DNA of 64,000 bases from Pseudomonas putida (lineage in GTDB: Bacteria > Pseudomonadota > Gammaproteobacteria > Pseudomonadales > Pseudomonadaceae). Numbering within the stretch: the first letter of the stretch is position 1; each line of letters opens with the position of its first letter. The position numbers and the translations under genes were made by a program. This document shows, piece by piece, positions 8,752 through 18,020 of the stretch. A model generated the notes under the pieces. It was not told the origin of the DNA and made no database searches. It worked only from the letters and a program-made list of their open reading frames with translations. Location: the NCBI RefSeq assembly GCF_016406145.1, contig NZ_CP066306.1:3224001-3288000 (forward strand), written 5' to 3'.

Positions 8752-9900
8752 TTAGTTGGACAACACCCTTTCCATCGTGGGCGGTGATTTCAAGTTGGCA
8801 TACCGTTCACGCAAGTTCTCGAAGAACAACTCACCCGAACTTTTAGCTCCATACAGGTATATCTTGTGCAAGCCGCCAAACACCATTTCGTGATAACGGC
8901 TTGCAAGCGCTTCATCACTGGACCCTTCCGGCAAACCCAGGTGCAGCGTCAACTTGTTGCCCTCAACCGCAAACAGCGGCGTGTCCCAAAGAAAACGGGC
9001 CACTCCCGTCTTGGGTAGACGGATGAACATGTAAGCGTGGTTGCCCAGCGAGTCAATATCCCCCCCGCGCCGCCGCTTCCACTTCAGTAACCCGTCATCC
9101 GGGCGCGCCAGACAAAGACCGATGTCGTAATAGTCGAAGCCATTGGCCAAGGCCCACTCCAACGCCATGTAGGTGGTGATGGAATTGACCTCACGCAGTT
9201 TCTTGGCATCGGAAAACACGGCTTCGCAGTAGCCGAAACGCAAGGTGCTCCAGTAGCGCTTGCCAGCCCGGGTTATCTCACAGCCAAGGTGACAGGCCAC
9301 CACCTCGCCGTTCAAGGTGATCAAGTCCAGGCGGCCTACGCCCTTGGCCAAGCGAAAAACCTCTTCGGTGGGGAACTGTGCTGCATGAATGCCCTGCCGT
9401 GCGCTCGCATAAGGCCGAAGCAGATCACGGTCGGCCATGGCTATTTCGTCATCAGATAGCGTTTGCCTCATCTGGTACAGCGGTCGGTTCTTGCGGATAC
9501 TGCGGCGCAACTCACTGTCATAGCGCGCGGTGATATCGTCCAGCGAGCGCCCAAGAGGCACAACGGCACTCAGGTAGTGCGGGACGGACAGTGCCCCGAG
9601 AGTGGGTAACTCACTGACTACTACGCGGCTGGGCAAGCTGCCCGCCGGGCCCTCGGGCTCTGGTGCCTGCTGTTGCACCTTGCCGCCTATCAACAGCTTG
9701 GCCATTTCGCGCTGTTGCTTCCTGCCGATGTAGAGAATTTCGTAGGGGCTTTCCTGCTGCAGCCTGAACCGGGCGACCTCCCAGTGCCAGAAGCACGCCC
9801 GCCCAAGCATGTCGCGTAACACGTTTGATACTGTTCTGATCTCGTAACGCAGCGAAGGCGAGATAAGTTTTCGAGCTACGGCCATCATGTGCGCTTTCAT
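8752..9900 (-). CDS. GNAT/FemAB-like acyltransferase of the EPS locus
   Basis: This is a protein of about 382 residues with a C-terminal double-GNAT (BioF2/FemAB-like, Acetyltransf_6) look: L-D-L-I-T-L-N-G-E-V-V-A-C-H-L-G-C, then the Y-Y-D-I-G-L-C block and L-K-W-K-R-R-R-G-G. Such proteins in polysaccharide loci acylate sugars or sugar-linked amines. I chose the ATG at 9900 preceded by GAAGAAG; a TTG at 9927 with AAGG upstream would add nine residues. It appears to be the first gene of the GNAT-GT61 pair. Region 9928-10198 upstream is relatively A+T-rich, lies between divergent genes and must hold both promoters, but I could not assign boxes with confidence. Confidence 0.72.
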   Translation of the reverse strand: MKAHMMAVARKLISPSLRYEIRTVSNVLRDMLGRACFWHWEVARFRLQQESPYEILYIGRKQQREMAKLLIGGKVQQQAPEPEGPAGSLPSRVVVSELPTLGALSVPHYLSAVVPLGRSLDDITARYDSELRRSIRKNRPLYQMRQTLSDDEIAMADRDLLRPYASARQGIHAAQFPTEEVFRLAKGVGRLDLITLNGEVVACHLGCEITRAGKRYWSTLRFGYCEAVFSDAKKLREVNSITTYMALEWALANGFDYYDIGLCLARPDDGLLKWKRRRGGDIDSLGNHAYMFIRLPKTGVARFLWDTPLFAVEGNKLTLHLGLPEGSSDEALASRYHEMVFGGLHKIYLYGAKSSGELFFENLRERYANLKSPPTMERVLSN

Positions 9901-10198
9901 GTCTTCTTCGACGTCCTTTGAATTCAAACGGCCTTATCGGAAGAGAAGCGGGTTATTGCTCAAGACAGTGACGTAAGCGACTGATTAGACGACAACATTG
10001 CCCCTTGCCGGCCTAACATTCAGTAACAATTTAAGATGCAAGCTCGCGTATTAGCAAGCGGCGTTTTGCAATCGCCTGCCTTCATTTCATGACGTCAATT
10101 TTCTTTCCTGCACGCGTTGAGCCATTGATTGCTGCAATGGGTAATTAACTACCTCACCGCTGCGGTGCAAACGGTGCCTGCTATCGGCTCTTTCTCTT

Positions 10199-13100
10199 AT
10201 GCAGGTACCGACGATGACTGATCTCGCCCTCCACAACCCTCATCAGCAACTGATCCAGGATCAGCTACCGGCCTGGGCCGGAACTGTGCAACCTGAGCAC
10301 TGGCAGCGCTTGCGCGAGAGCGTGTTGCCCGAGCAAGGCCTGGATGGTCAAGCACCATGGTTCGCCAATGCTGCACCCGACCTGCGCGAAGCAGTGCTTG
10401 CCAGCCAGCGCCGCCTGGACAACTCGCAATACCAACTGGCGCGTGCCCTTGCGGGGCTGCAGAACGTTGCCGAATTTGCCGAAGCCTTGCTCGATCAACG
10501 ACTGAAGGCCGCGCACCAATTGTCAGTCCCGCTGCGCACCACCCAGCTCATCCATATTCAGCACAGGTTCAGTTTCGGCACCTACGTCAGCGACCACAAA
10601 GCGACCAGCCTGCTCGAAGCCGCCCTGCACAACTTTGAAGAACAGGCCACGTTCAGCCATGACAGTGCCCTGGCACTAGCCGGTGATGCACAGTGCGAAG
10701 CCACCACGGTCGTCGGCCAGACCACATTGGGCGACAGCGACACGCTGGTTGATATCGACCTACCGTCCGAGTCATACCGTCTCAAGCCGCTGCCGCTCAC
10801 ACCCAACGACTTCGCCCGCAGTTGCCGTGACCTGGATATTGGGCAGCGTTATCAGGAACACCTGCAGACGATCTTCGAAACCCCTTCAAGCCCGGTACGT
10901 GCAGACTCGATGACGACCCTGCGCGATCGCCTGCGCCTGGCCGCCGACATGGCTTTCCTGCGCCACGCCATCACCGGCACCGGCCGTGATGTCATCGAAG
11001 AGCTTTTGGCCGAGGCTCCCGTGCGCTGCTGGCAGCCATCGCTGTTCGGCATCACGCTCCACGAAGTACTGATCATTGACGCTGGGCAGGCGGGGTTGTT
11101 GTTGTACCTGCCGGGTGATGAGCAGCGCCTGCTGCAGTTCTCCGGCCTTGCAGGCGTGCATGCGCATCTCGCCACCCATTTGCTGCAAGCAGATTACCGA
11201 CGCGGTTTCCAGCGATACGTATCATCATTGCAGTGCTATCGCTTCCTCGACCTGCTGCACCAGAACCTCGACGCCGCAGGTACCAGCCCCACGGATCAAC
11301 TGTGGTCGATGCGCGAGGGAGCCGACCTGCACCTGACCCTTGCCCCCATCGAGGCGCCACTGCTGGCTTTCCTCTATGACGACCATGTGGCACGCCTGAA
11401 GGCCGAGGCCGCAGCCGTGGCAGTGCCTACCGCAGAGGTCGACAAGCAAGCGCACCAACGGCGCATTGCCCAGTGGCAAAGCATGGGCATGGACGCGCTG
11501 ATGGTTGCAGGTTTCTTCATACCCGGAGTTGGCACCCTGTTGACAGGGGTAATCACCTGTCAGTTGCTTGGGGAGGTGATCGAGGGTTACCAGGCGTGGA
11601 GCATCGGCGACCGCCATCTGGCTTTGCAGCACATCGAGACGGTCGGTTTGAACCTTGCTGCCATCGGCGGGTTGCATGCAGCAGGCAAGGTGCTGCCGAA
11701 GCTGTTCAACAGCGCGCTGATGGAAAGCCTTGAACCGGTGAAGCTGCAGGACGGCAGCAAGCGACTCTGGCGTGCGGACCTGACAGGCTATGCGAGTACA
11801 GTACAGTTACCTGCAGAACTCGAAGCTAACCCGCAAGGGTTACAAGCCCATCAAGGCAGGCAGTTCATCCGGATGGATGGCCAACAGTACGAAATTGCCC
11901 AGGATGGTACCGACCAACGCTGGAGGGTTGTCCACCCAAGTGACCCCGAGGCCTACCGACCGTTGCTGGAACACAATGGCGAGGGCGCGTGGCGGGGGGA
12001 GCACGAGATACCTCAGGACTGGTCCGACAGCCAGTGCATACGTCGCCTAGGCCTGCCCGTGGATACGCTGGACGATGTGCAACTGCAGCAGGCCATGGTG
12101 ATCAGTGGCGTGGACCGGGCACGTTTGCAGGCAGTACATCTGGCCGGTGAGCCCACGCCTGCACTGCTTGCCGATACGTTGGAGCGCCTTACGCTGGCTC
12201 GGCAGATGCCCAAGCTGGACGGTGCGGCACTGACGAGCATTTACCGGCGTACGGCGAGCACCGCCGAACAGCGGTTGTGCGAGACCTATGCGCAGTTGAC
12301 CCCACCCCTGGCCAGGCGCCTGCTGACACGACTCTCGCCAGAGGCGTTGGCCGATTGGCACTCGCAGGGTGCACTACCCGCCTGGCTACACCAGCAAGCC
12401 GAGCAGATTACCCGCGATTTACCCCTGGCCCGTGCCTTGGAAGGTCTATACCAGCCACGCCTGGCCGACAGCAACAGCGAGCGCCTGCTACTCGCCTGCA
12501 TTGAGCGGCACTCCAGCTGGCCAGAACACTTGCGCCTGGAAATTCGCGAAGCCAATCCCGAGGGTCGCGTACTGGCGGCCATCGGTGAGGAACAGGCCAG
12601 CGAGCGTTGCGTGTTGCTCAGGTCTGGCATGGGGTACGAAGCCTTCAAGGGCGAACGCCCGGAAGCCGGGCCCGTGCATACCGACGCATACCAGGCGCTG
12701 TACACCGCAGCGCCATCGAAACTCAAAGAGATGTGGGGCAGCGCTGAAGCGTTGGGTGAGCGCACGCAACGCCTGGCCGCTGCCGAGCGGGAGAAATGGC
12801 CAGTGCGCCTCTGGGGGCCGCAGGCCAAGCGCCCTACCCTGCGTCACAGGTTGCGCGGTGGCGCACCTGTCGCTCCACTGGCACCCAGCTCACCGTTCTT
12901 TAACCAAAGCGTGCCGGCGCGCTTGCGCAGGCTCTACCCCAGCATCACCCAGGAGCAGGTCGAGCGCTTACAGGCAGACTGGAGTAACACGATGCGCTCT
13001 GCGGAGACAGAATTGCGCATTCGTGAAGACGCCTTGAGACAGTTACGCACCGACCTTGATCGATGGGCAACGGGCGCTCCCCGGCGCCAGCCCGCCGTGC

Positions 13101-14002
13101 GCAGGATGCTCAACGCCTGGCAGCAAAATTCGATACGTGTGTTGTCCACCGGCCAGCGCATCCACTCCCTCGACCTGAAAAACTTCGAACTTGAAAACAG
13201 CGACTTGGCGGCCCTCGCGCTGCCAGCGGGTTTCAGCCACATCGCGGACCTTGACCTCAGCGGTAACAGCGCACTGAGCGAGTTGCCCGCACAATGGCTG
13301 CATTGCATGCCCGAACTGCAGCGCCTGACCTTGAGCCGTTGTCGCTTCGCCGCGGTTCCAGAGGTTCCGGTACCCGGTAACCTGCAATGGCTTGACCTTG
13401 AATATAACCGCATCAGCTGGGACGCACGCGCGCAGGCAGCACTGGAGCGACTGAGTGGGTTGAGGGTGCTGGATCTGTCCCAGAACCCGTTGCTCCACGC
13501 GCCGAACCTGCAGAACCTTCCAAGGCTCGGTTCGGTGTTCATGGTCAACTGCGACCTGACCGAACTCCCCCAAGGCCTTCAACGACTGGAGTCGGTGTTG
13601 ATCATCGACCTGTCCGAGAACCAGTTCCAGCGCCTTCCACGGGGGTTTACCCTGCCTGTGGCCAGCGCCAATGCCTTGGCCCTGGAAAGCCCGGGGCTAG
13701 GCCTGCCCATTCGCGAGCAGATTGAAGATTATTACCAGCTACATGGTGCCGACCTGCTGGTGTCCGATATCGACTACCAGCCACTGCTGGCCGAAGCCAG
13801 TGCCCGGCGACTGCAGCTCTGGTCGCGGGTGCCATTGCACTACCGTCGAGAGTTGCGCCAGCTGATCGAGGACATTGCTGATTTCGATGACTTCGATGCA
13901 GGCCTGGAGGCACTGTGGCGCTGCCTCGAACGCATGGATGCAGACCCCGCATTCCGCGAGCTGGCGCTGGATTCGCCGGCTGCCATGCTGCTGGATCTCT
14001 GA
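10199..14002 (+). CDS. Large LRR protein: dermonecrotic-toxin-like N-terminus, truncated NEL-like C-terminus
   Basis: The product has 1267 residues and no signal peptide. The first 800 or so resemble the DUF6543 region of Pseudomonas dermonecrotic-toxin-like proteins, including a hydrophobic hairpin near residues 430-505 (M-V-A-G-F-F-I-P-G-V-G-T-L-L-T-G). Leucine-rich repeats run from about 985 to 1155 (for example L-D-L-S-G-N and L-D-L-S-Q-N). The last 90 residues match the beginning of a NEL E3 ubiquitin ligase domain (R-R-L-Q-L-W, then E-A-L-W-R-C-L-E-R-M-D). The frame then ends at L-D-S-P-A-A-M-L-L-D-L, about where family members carry the catalytic Cys-x-Asp. Secretion route and target are unknown. 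The start is uncertain: ATG at 10199 or 10214, both with weak Shine-Dalgarno. Confidence 0.8.
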   Translation: MQVPTMTDLALHNPHQQLIQDQLPAWAGTVQPEHWQRLRESVLPEQGLDGQAPWFANAAPDLREAVLASQRRLDNSQYQLARALAGLQNVAEFAEALLDQRLKAAHQLSVPLRTTQLIHIQHRFSFGTYVSDHKATSLLEAALHNFEEQATFSHDSALALAGDAQCEATTVVGQTTLGDSDTLVDIDLPSESYRLKPLPLTPNDFARSCRDLDIGQRYQEHLQTIFETPSSPVRADSMTTLRDRLRLAADMAFLRHAITGTGRDVIEELLAEAPVRCWQPSLFGITLHEVLIIDAGQAGLLLYLPGDEQRLLQFSGLAGVHAHLATHLLQADYRRGFQRYVSSLQCYRFLDLLHQNLDAAGTSPTDQLWSMREGADLHLTLAPIEAPLLAFLYDDHVARLKAEAAAVAVPTAEVDKQAHQRRIAQWQSMGMDALMVAGFFIPGVGTLLTGVITCQLLGEVIEGYQAWSIGDRHLALQHIETVGLNLAAIGGLHAAGKVLPKLFNSALMESLEPVKLQDGSKRLWRADLTGYASTVQLPAELEANPQGLQAHQGRQFIRMDGQQYEIAQDGTDQRWRVVHPSDPEAYRPLLEHNGEGAWRGEHEIPQDWSDSQCIRRLGLPVDTLDDVQLQQAMVISGVDRARLQAVHLAGEPTPALLADTLERLTLARQMPKLDGAALTSIYRRTASTAEQRLCETYAQLTPPLARRLLTRLSPEALADWHSQGALPAWLHQQAEQITRDLPLARALEGLYQPRLADSNSERLLLACIERHSSWPEHLRLEIREANPEGRVLAAIGEEQASERCVLLRSGMGYEAFKGERPEAGPVHTDAYQALYTAAPSKLKEMWGSAEALGERTQRLAAAEREKWPVRLWGPQAKRPTLRHRLRGGAPVAPLAPSSPFFNQSVPARLRRLYPSITQEQVERLQADWSNTMRSAETELRIREDALRQLRTDLDRWATGAPRRQPAVRRMLNAWQQNSIRVLSTGQRIHSLDLKNFELENSDLAALALPAGFSHIADLDLSGNSALSELPAQWLHCMPELQRLTLSRCRFAAVPEVPVPGNLQWLDLEYNRISWDARAQAALERLSGLRVLDLSQNPLLHAPNLQNLPRLGSVFMVNCDLTELPQGLQRLESVLIIDLSENQFQRLPRGFTLPVASANALALESPGLGLPIREQIEDYYQLHGADLLVSDIDYQPLLAEASARRLQLWSRVPLHYRRELRQLIEDIADFDDFDAGLEALWRCLERMDADPAFRELALDSPAAMLLDL

Positions 14003-14008
14003 ACCGCT

Positions 14009-15610
14009 TCAGACACTGCCCTGGCGACCCCGCTCGGCACGGGTCGCCAGCCAGCGAGCAAGGTCCGCCGCCGGCATCGGCCGGGCCAGCAGATAGCCCT
14101 GCCCCTGGTCGCATCCGGCATTGCGCAAGAAGTCATACTGTTCCTGGGTTTCAATGCCCTCGGCAGTGATCCGGAAGCCCAGCGCATGGCCCAGGTCGAT
14201 GATCGCCCGGGCGACGGCCACTGCATCGTCATCGTCCGGCAGGTCCTTGATGAACGCACGATCGATCTTCAGGTGATCGATCGGCAGCGCTCGCAAATAA
14301 GCCAGTGACGAATAACCCGTGCCGAAGTCGTCCACTGCCGTGGTCACGCCCATGGCCTGCAATTGGGCCAGTACCTCACAGGCCTGTTGCTGGCTTTCCA
14401 TCAGCAGACTTTCGGTGATTTCCACTTCCAGCAGGCTTGGCGCCAGGCCGTGACACTCTAGCGCCTGGGCCAGGCTGGAGACATAGTCGCTGCGTTCGAT
14501 CTGCAGCGCCGCCACGTTGATCGCCATTGGCCCGGGTATACGGTCCTCGTCGCGCCAGGCAGCCATCTGCGCGCAGGCAAGCGCCAATACCCGCTCGCCC
14601 AGCGGAATGATCAAGCCCGTGCGCTCTGCCAACGGGATGAACTCGGCAGGTGACACCAGGCCATGAACAGGGTCGCGCCAGCGCAACAATGCCTCGACAC
14701 CCTGCAGGCAGCCGCTGAACAGGTCAACCTTGGGTTGATACCAGAGCTCGAACTCGTTCGCCTGCAAGGCACGGCGCAGATTGCGCTCAAGCTCCAGGCG
14801 CTGCTGCAGGCGGGCAGTCATATCTGTGTGGTAAGGGCGCCAGGCGTTGCGCCCGCTTTCCTTGGCTGCATACATCGCGGTATCGGCGTGACGCAGCAGG
14901 CTGCCAACATCCTCACCGTGCTGCGGACACCTGGCCAGGCCGATACTGCCGGTGACCAGTGCGGTACTGCCATTGAGGTCGAACGGGCGTTGCAGGCAGC
15001 GCAGTAGGTGGGCCACCTGGTGGCTGACCTGGCCCTGGGTGCCGCGCAACATGAAAACGAACTCGTCGCCGCCAAGGCGGCACACCCGGTCAGCCGAGGC
15101 CAGCTCCTGCAGGAACCGCGCGGTGGCTTGCTGCAGCAACAGGTCGCCCATGGCATGGCCGAGGCTGTCATTCACCTGCTTGAAACCATCGATGTCCAGC
15201 ATCAGCACAGCCAGACCATCGCCTTGGAGAATTGCATCCGCCAGTTGCTGCTGGAACAGCACGCGGTTGGGCAAGCCGGTGATCGTGTCGTAATGGGCCA
15301 GCCGCTCAAGTTGCGCCTGGGAGCTGCGCAGTTCTCGGTTGCGTTGCTGCAGCTGGCGTTGCTTGCGGTTGATCAGGGCCAGGAACAGGCTGGTCAAGCC
15401 CGTACAGGCCAGGGCGAACCAGAGCAGCGGCGAGACCAGCGGGCTGGCCATCAGGCCGTCAGGCTGGCGTTGCACGTCCAGTTGGCCCAGCAGCACCGAC
15501 AGGGCGATACCGGCCAGGGCAAAACCCACCGGCATCAGGCTGCCAAGGGAGCGGCGCAGCAGGCCGGTGGGCGGCGGCTCATCAGGTAGTGGGGAATTGG
15601 ACGGGATCAT
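14009..15610 (-). CDS. Membrane GGDEF-EAL cyclic-di-GMP enzyme
   Basis: The product (about 533 residues from the ATG at 15610) has two N-terminal helices, a GGDEF domain with intact G-G-D-E-F, and an EAL domain with intact E-A-L-L-R-W plus E-I-T-E-S, D-D-F-G-T-G and K-I-D-R-A-F motifs. All metal- and substrate-binding signatures I can see are present, so it could both make and degrade c-di-GMP. The C-terminal EAL activity probably dominates, as in many such hybrids. An upstream in-frame extension to 15829 was rejected because it overlaps the divergent promoter region and reads unlike protein. Its stop is six bases from the stop of the LRR gene. It could feed the c-di-GMP-binding NfrB encoded 7 kb away, but that is only inference. 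Confidence 0.9.
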   Translation of the reverse strand: MIPSNSPLPDEPPPTGLLRRSLGSLMPVGFALAGIALSVLLGQLDVQRQPDGLMASPLVSPLLWFALACTGLTSLFLALINRKQRQLQQRNRELRSSQAQLERLAHYDTITGLPNRVLFQQQLADAILQGDGLAVLMLDIDGFKQVNDSLGHAMGDLLLQQATARFLQELASADRVCRLGGDEFVFMLRGTQGQVSHQVAHLLRCLQRPFDLNGSTALVTGSIGLARCPQHGEDVGSLLRHADTAMYAAKESGRNAWRPYHTDMTARLQQRLELERNLRRALQANEFELWYQPKVDLFSGCLQGVEALLRWRDPVHGLVSPAEFIPLAERTGLIIPLGERVLALACAQMAAWRDEDRIPGPMAINVAALQIERSDYVSSLAQALECHGLAPSLLEVEITESLLMESQQQACEVLAQLQAMGVTTAVDDFGTGYSSLAYLRALPIDHLKIDRAFIKDLPDDDDAVAVARAIIDLGHALGFRITAEGIETQEQYDFLRNAGCDQGQGYLLARPMPAADLARWLATRAERGRQGSV

Positions 15611-15748
15611 AGGCCTTCGTATGCGCTCGATTGCTTCTGTATCGGCGCACTGCGGGCAATATTGAGCCAGACTGGTATTTTTCTTTCGGCGGGTGCATCC
15701 TCGAAGCTGAAGCGATTCACCTACCCAGACTTGTGAGGTGCAGTACAC

Positions 15749-17368
15749 ATGGACCACCTGCTCGATTCGCTGTTTCCTGCTGCCGGGGATGTACCCACCC
15801 CCTGGCAGCTGGGTGAACCCTTGGAGCAACGCGATTACCTGGTCAATGGCGAGCTGAGGCGCTGGGACGGCCCGCTGGCCACCGTGCGCAGCCCGGTTTG
15901 GCTAAAGGAAGGTGACGGCGAGCGACAGGTCATCCTCGGTAGCGCCCCGTTGCTCGATGCTGATACGGCACTGACGGCACTGGACGCCGCCGTGCAGGCC
16001 TATGACAAAGGCCGCGGCGCCTGGCCGAACATGCGTGTTGCCGAACGCATCCAGCATGTCGAAACCTTCCTTGCGCGCATGCGCGAACAGCGTCAGGCCG
16101 TGGTCAAGCTGCTGATGTGGGAGATCGGCAAGAACCTCAAGGACTCCGAAAAGGAGTTCGATCGCACCTGCGACTATATCGTCGACACCATCAACGCCCT
16201 GAAAGACCTCGACCGCCGTTCCAGCCGCTTCGAACTCGAACAGGGCACGCTCGGCCAGATCCGCCGCGCGCCGCTTGGCGTGGCCTTGTGCATGGGGCCT
16301 TACAACTACCCGCTCAATGAAACCTTCACCACGTTGATCCCCGCGCTGATCATGGGCAACACCGTGGTGTTCAAACCGGCCAAATTCGGCGTGCTGTTGA
16401 TTCGCCCGCTGCTCGAAGCGTTCCGTGACAGCTTCCCGCCGGGGGTGATCAACGTCATCTATGGCCGCGGCCGCGAAACGGTCAGTGCCTTGATGGCCAG
16501 CGGCAAGGTCGACGTGTTCGCCTTCATCGGCACGCACAAGGCCGCCAGCGACCTGAAAAAACTTCACCCGCGCCCGCACCGCCTGCGCGCCGCTCTGGGG
16601 CTCGATGCCAAAAACCCCGGCATCGTGCTGCCCCAGGTAGACCTGGACAATGCGGTCGAAGAAGCGGTCACCGGCGCGCTGTCGTTCAACGGCCAGCGTT
16701 GCACCGCACTGAAAATCCTGTTCGTCCATGAAGACGTAGTCGAACCGTTTCTCGACAAGTTCCAGCGCAAGCTCGCCGCGCTCAAGCCTGGCATGCCCTG
16801 GGAGCCGGGGGTGGCCCTGACGCCGCTGCCGGAGCCGGGCAAAGTCGATTACCTCGACGCCCTGGTGGCCGATGCCACGGCCAAAGGCGCGCGGGTGGTC
16901 AACGAGGGTGGTGGCCACAGCCGCGGTTCGTTCTTCTACCCTGCCCTGCTCTACCCGGTAACCGGTGACATGCGGGTGTACCACGAAGAGCAATTCGGCC
17001 CCGTGGTACCGGTGGTGCCCTACCGCGACCTGCAGACGGTGATCGACTACGTGCTCGATTCCGACTTCGGCCAGCAGTTGAGCCTGTTCGGCAACGACCC
17101 GAAGACCATCGGCAGTCTGGTCGACATCTTTGCCAACCAGGTCGGCCGTATCAACCTCAATGCCCAGTGCCAGCGCGGCCCGGACACCTATCCCTTCAAT
17201 GGTCGCAAGAACAGCGCCGAGGGTACCTTGTCGGTGCATGACGCCCTGCGCGTGTTCTCTATACGCACCTTGGTCGCCACCCGCTTCCAGGAGTCCAACA
17301 AGGAATTGATCAGCGAGATCATCCGTAATCGGCAGTCGACCTTCCTCACCACCGATTACATCTTCTGA
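15749..17368 (+). CDS. NADP-dependent glyceraldehyde-3-phosphate dehydrogenase-like aldehyde dehydrogenase
   Basis: This is a 539-residue cytosolic ALDH-fold protein. The catalytic cysteine lies in F-N-G-Q-R-C-T-A-L-K (about residue 317) and the cofactor region in M-G-P-Y-N-Y-P-L-N-E. This branch is usually annotated as non-phosphorylating GapN, oxidising glyceraldehyde-3-phosphate with NADP+ to 3-phosphoglycerate. The usual E-L-G-G-K motif with the general-base Glu reads G-L-D-A-K-N-P here, so the base must differ or be displaced. The gene is transcribed divergently from the GGDEF-EAL gene across 138 bases. Substrate assignment is by family resemblance only. Confidence 0.72.
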   Translation: MDHLLDSLFPAAGDVPTPWQLGEPLEQRDYLVNGELRRWDGPLATVRSPVWLKEGDGERQVILGSAPLLDADTALTALDAAVQAYDKGRGAWPNMRVAERIQHVETFLARMREQRQAVVKLLMWEIGKNLKDSEKEFDRTCDYIVDTINALKDLDRRSSRFELEQGTLGQIRRAPLGVALCMGPYNYPLNETFTTLIPALIMGNTVVFKPAKFGVLLIRPLLEAFRDSFPPGVINVIYGRGRETVSALMASGKVDVFAFIGTHKAASDLKKLHPRPHRLRAALGLDAKNPGIVLPQVDLDNAVEEAVTGALSFNGQRCTALKILFVHEDVVEPFLDKFQRKLAALKPGMPWEPGVALTPLPEPGKVDYLDALVADATAKGARVVNEGGGHSRGSFFYPALLYPVTGDMRVYHEEQFGPVVPVVPYRDLQTVIDYVLDSDFGQQLSLFGNDPKTIGSLVDIFANQVGRINLNAQCQRGPDTYPFNGRKNSAEGTLSVHDALRVFSIRTLVATRFQESNKELISEIIRNRQSTFLTTDYIF

Positions 17369-17441
17369 ACGGGCCCTGCCTATAGCCAAACGATCTACCT
17401 GAGCTGTCGATTTTCGAGCTGCCTGACCGACTCCATGCAAC

Positions 17442-17462
17442 AGGGGCGCAACCTGCCCCTTT
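17442..17462 (+). terminator. Possible terminator after the GapN-like gene
   Basis: The stem AGGGGC / GCCCCT (17442-17447 and 17455-17460) has a seven-base loop and is followed by TTTCG. The run of T is short, and the hairpin ends only 12 bases before the Shine-Dalgarno of the next gene, so it may attenuate rather than fully stop transcription. Confidence 0.4.
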
Positions 17463-17489
17463 CGCATCCATTTCAGAGGAGTGTCGAAC

Positions 17490-17957
17490 ATGGCAGCCCG
17501 CCCGATTCCAGAAGGCCAGCACAGCATTACCCCCTACTTGGGCATCAAGGATGCCGCCAAGGCCATCGACTTCTACAAGCAAGCCTTCGGCGCGGTCGAA
17601 ATGTTCCGTCTCGAAAGCCCGGACGGCCGCGTAGGGCACGCCGAGCTGAAGATCGGTGATTCTTCGCTGATGCTCGCCGACCCGTGCGACATGGCTGGAG
17701 GGCTGACGTCCAGCCAGTCACTCAGTGGTGTCGCCGTTGGTCTGCACCTGTACGTGGAGGACTGCGACAAGGTCTACGCCCAGGCCATCGCAGCAGGGGC
17801 CACCCAGCTGCATGAGGTAAAGGACCAGTTCTACGGCGACCGCAGCGGCACGTTGCAAGACCCGTTCGGCAACATGTGGTTCGTCTCTACCCACAAAGAA
17901 GACCTCAGCCCCGAAGAAATCCGCGCCCGCGCCGCCAAACTGTTCGCAGGCAACTGA
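17490..17957 (+). CDS. VOC-superfamily (glyoxalase/PhnB-like) protein
   Basis: The product is a 155-residue cytoplasmic protein with two betaalphabetabetabeta modules of the vicinal-oxygen-chelate fold. Typical landmarks are I-T-P-Y-L-G-I-K-D-A-A-K-A-I-D-F-Y near the start, G-H-A-E-L-K-I-G-D-S, and the ending Y-G-D-R-S-G-T-L-Q-D-P-F-G-N-M-W. This is the PhnB/YdcG-like subgroup whose function is mostly unknown; a role in detoxification or as a metal-bound small-molecule enzyme is only family inference. The ATG at 17490 is chosen because AGAGGAG (17475-17481) is properly spaced for it and overlaps the alternative GTG at 17481. Confidence 0.85.
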   Translation: MAARPIPEGQHSITPYLGIKDAAKAIDFYKQAFGAVEMFRLESPDGRVGHAELKIGDSSLMLADPCDMAGGLTSSQSLSGVAVGLHLYVEDCDKVYAQAIAAGATQLHEVKDQFYGDRSGTLQDPFGNMWFVSTHKEDLSPEEIRARAAKLFAGN

Positions 17958-18020
17958 GCGATTGGTTGAAAGCGGCGCGACTTTGCCTGAAGCTTGTGGC
18001 TCGTAGCTTGGAGCTGCTTC

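Noticed and set aside
10199..14002. Type III effector with a functional NEL ligase
   Set aside because: The C-terminus stops before the Cys-x-Asp active site, and no secretion genes or chaperone lie nearby, so neither claim is supported.
15611..15829. N-terminal extension of the GGDEF-EAL protein
   Set aside because: The extra 73 codons cover the divergent promoter region, contain scattered Cys and lack a Shine-Dalgarno; the ATG at 15610 gives a normal N-terminus.
15902..17527. Antisense frame of 541 codons opposite the GapN-like gene
   Set aside because: Same GC-rich shadow effect; the plus-strand gene has a clear ALDH active site.
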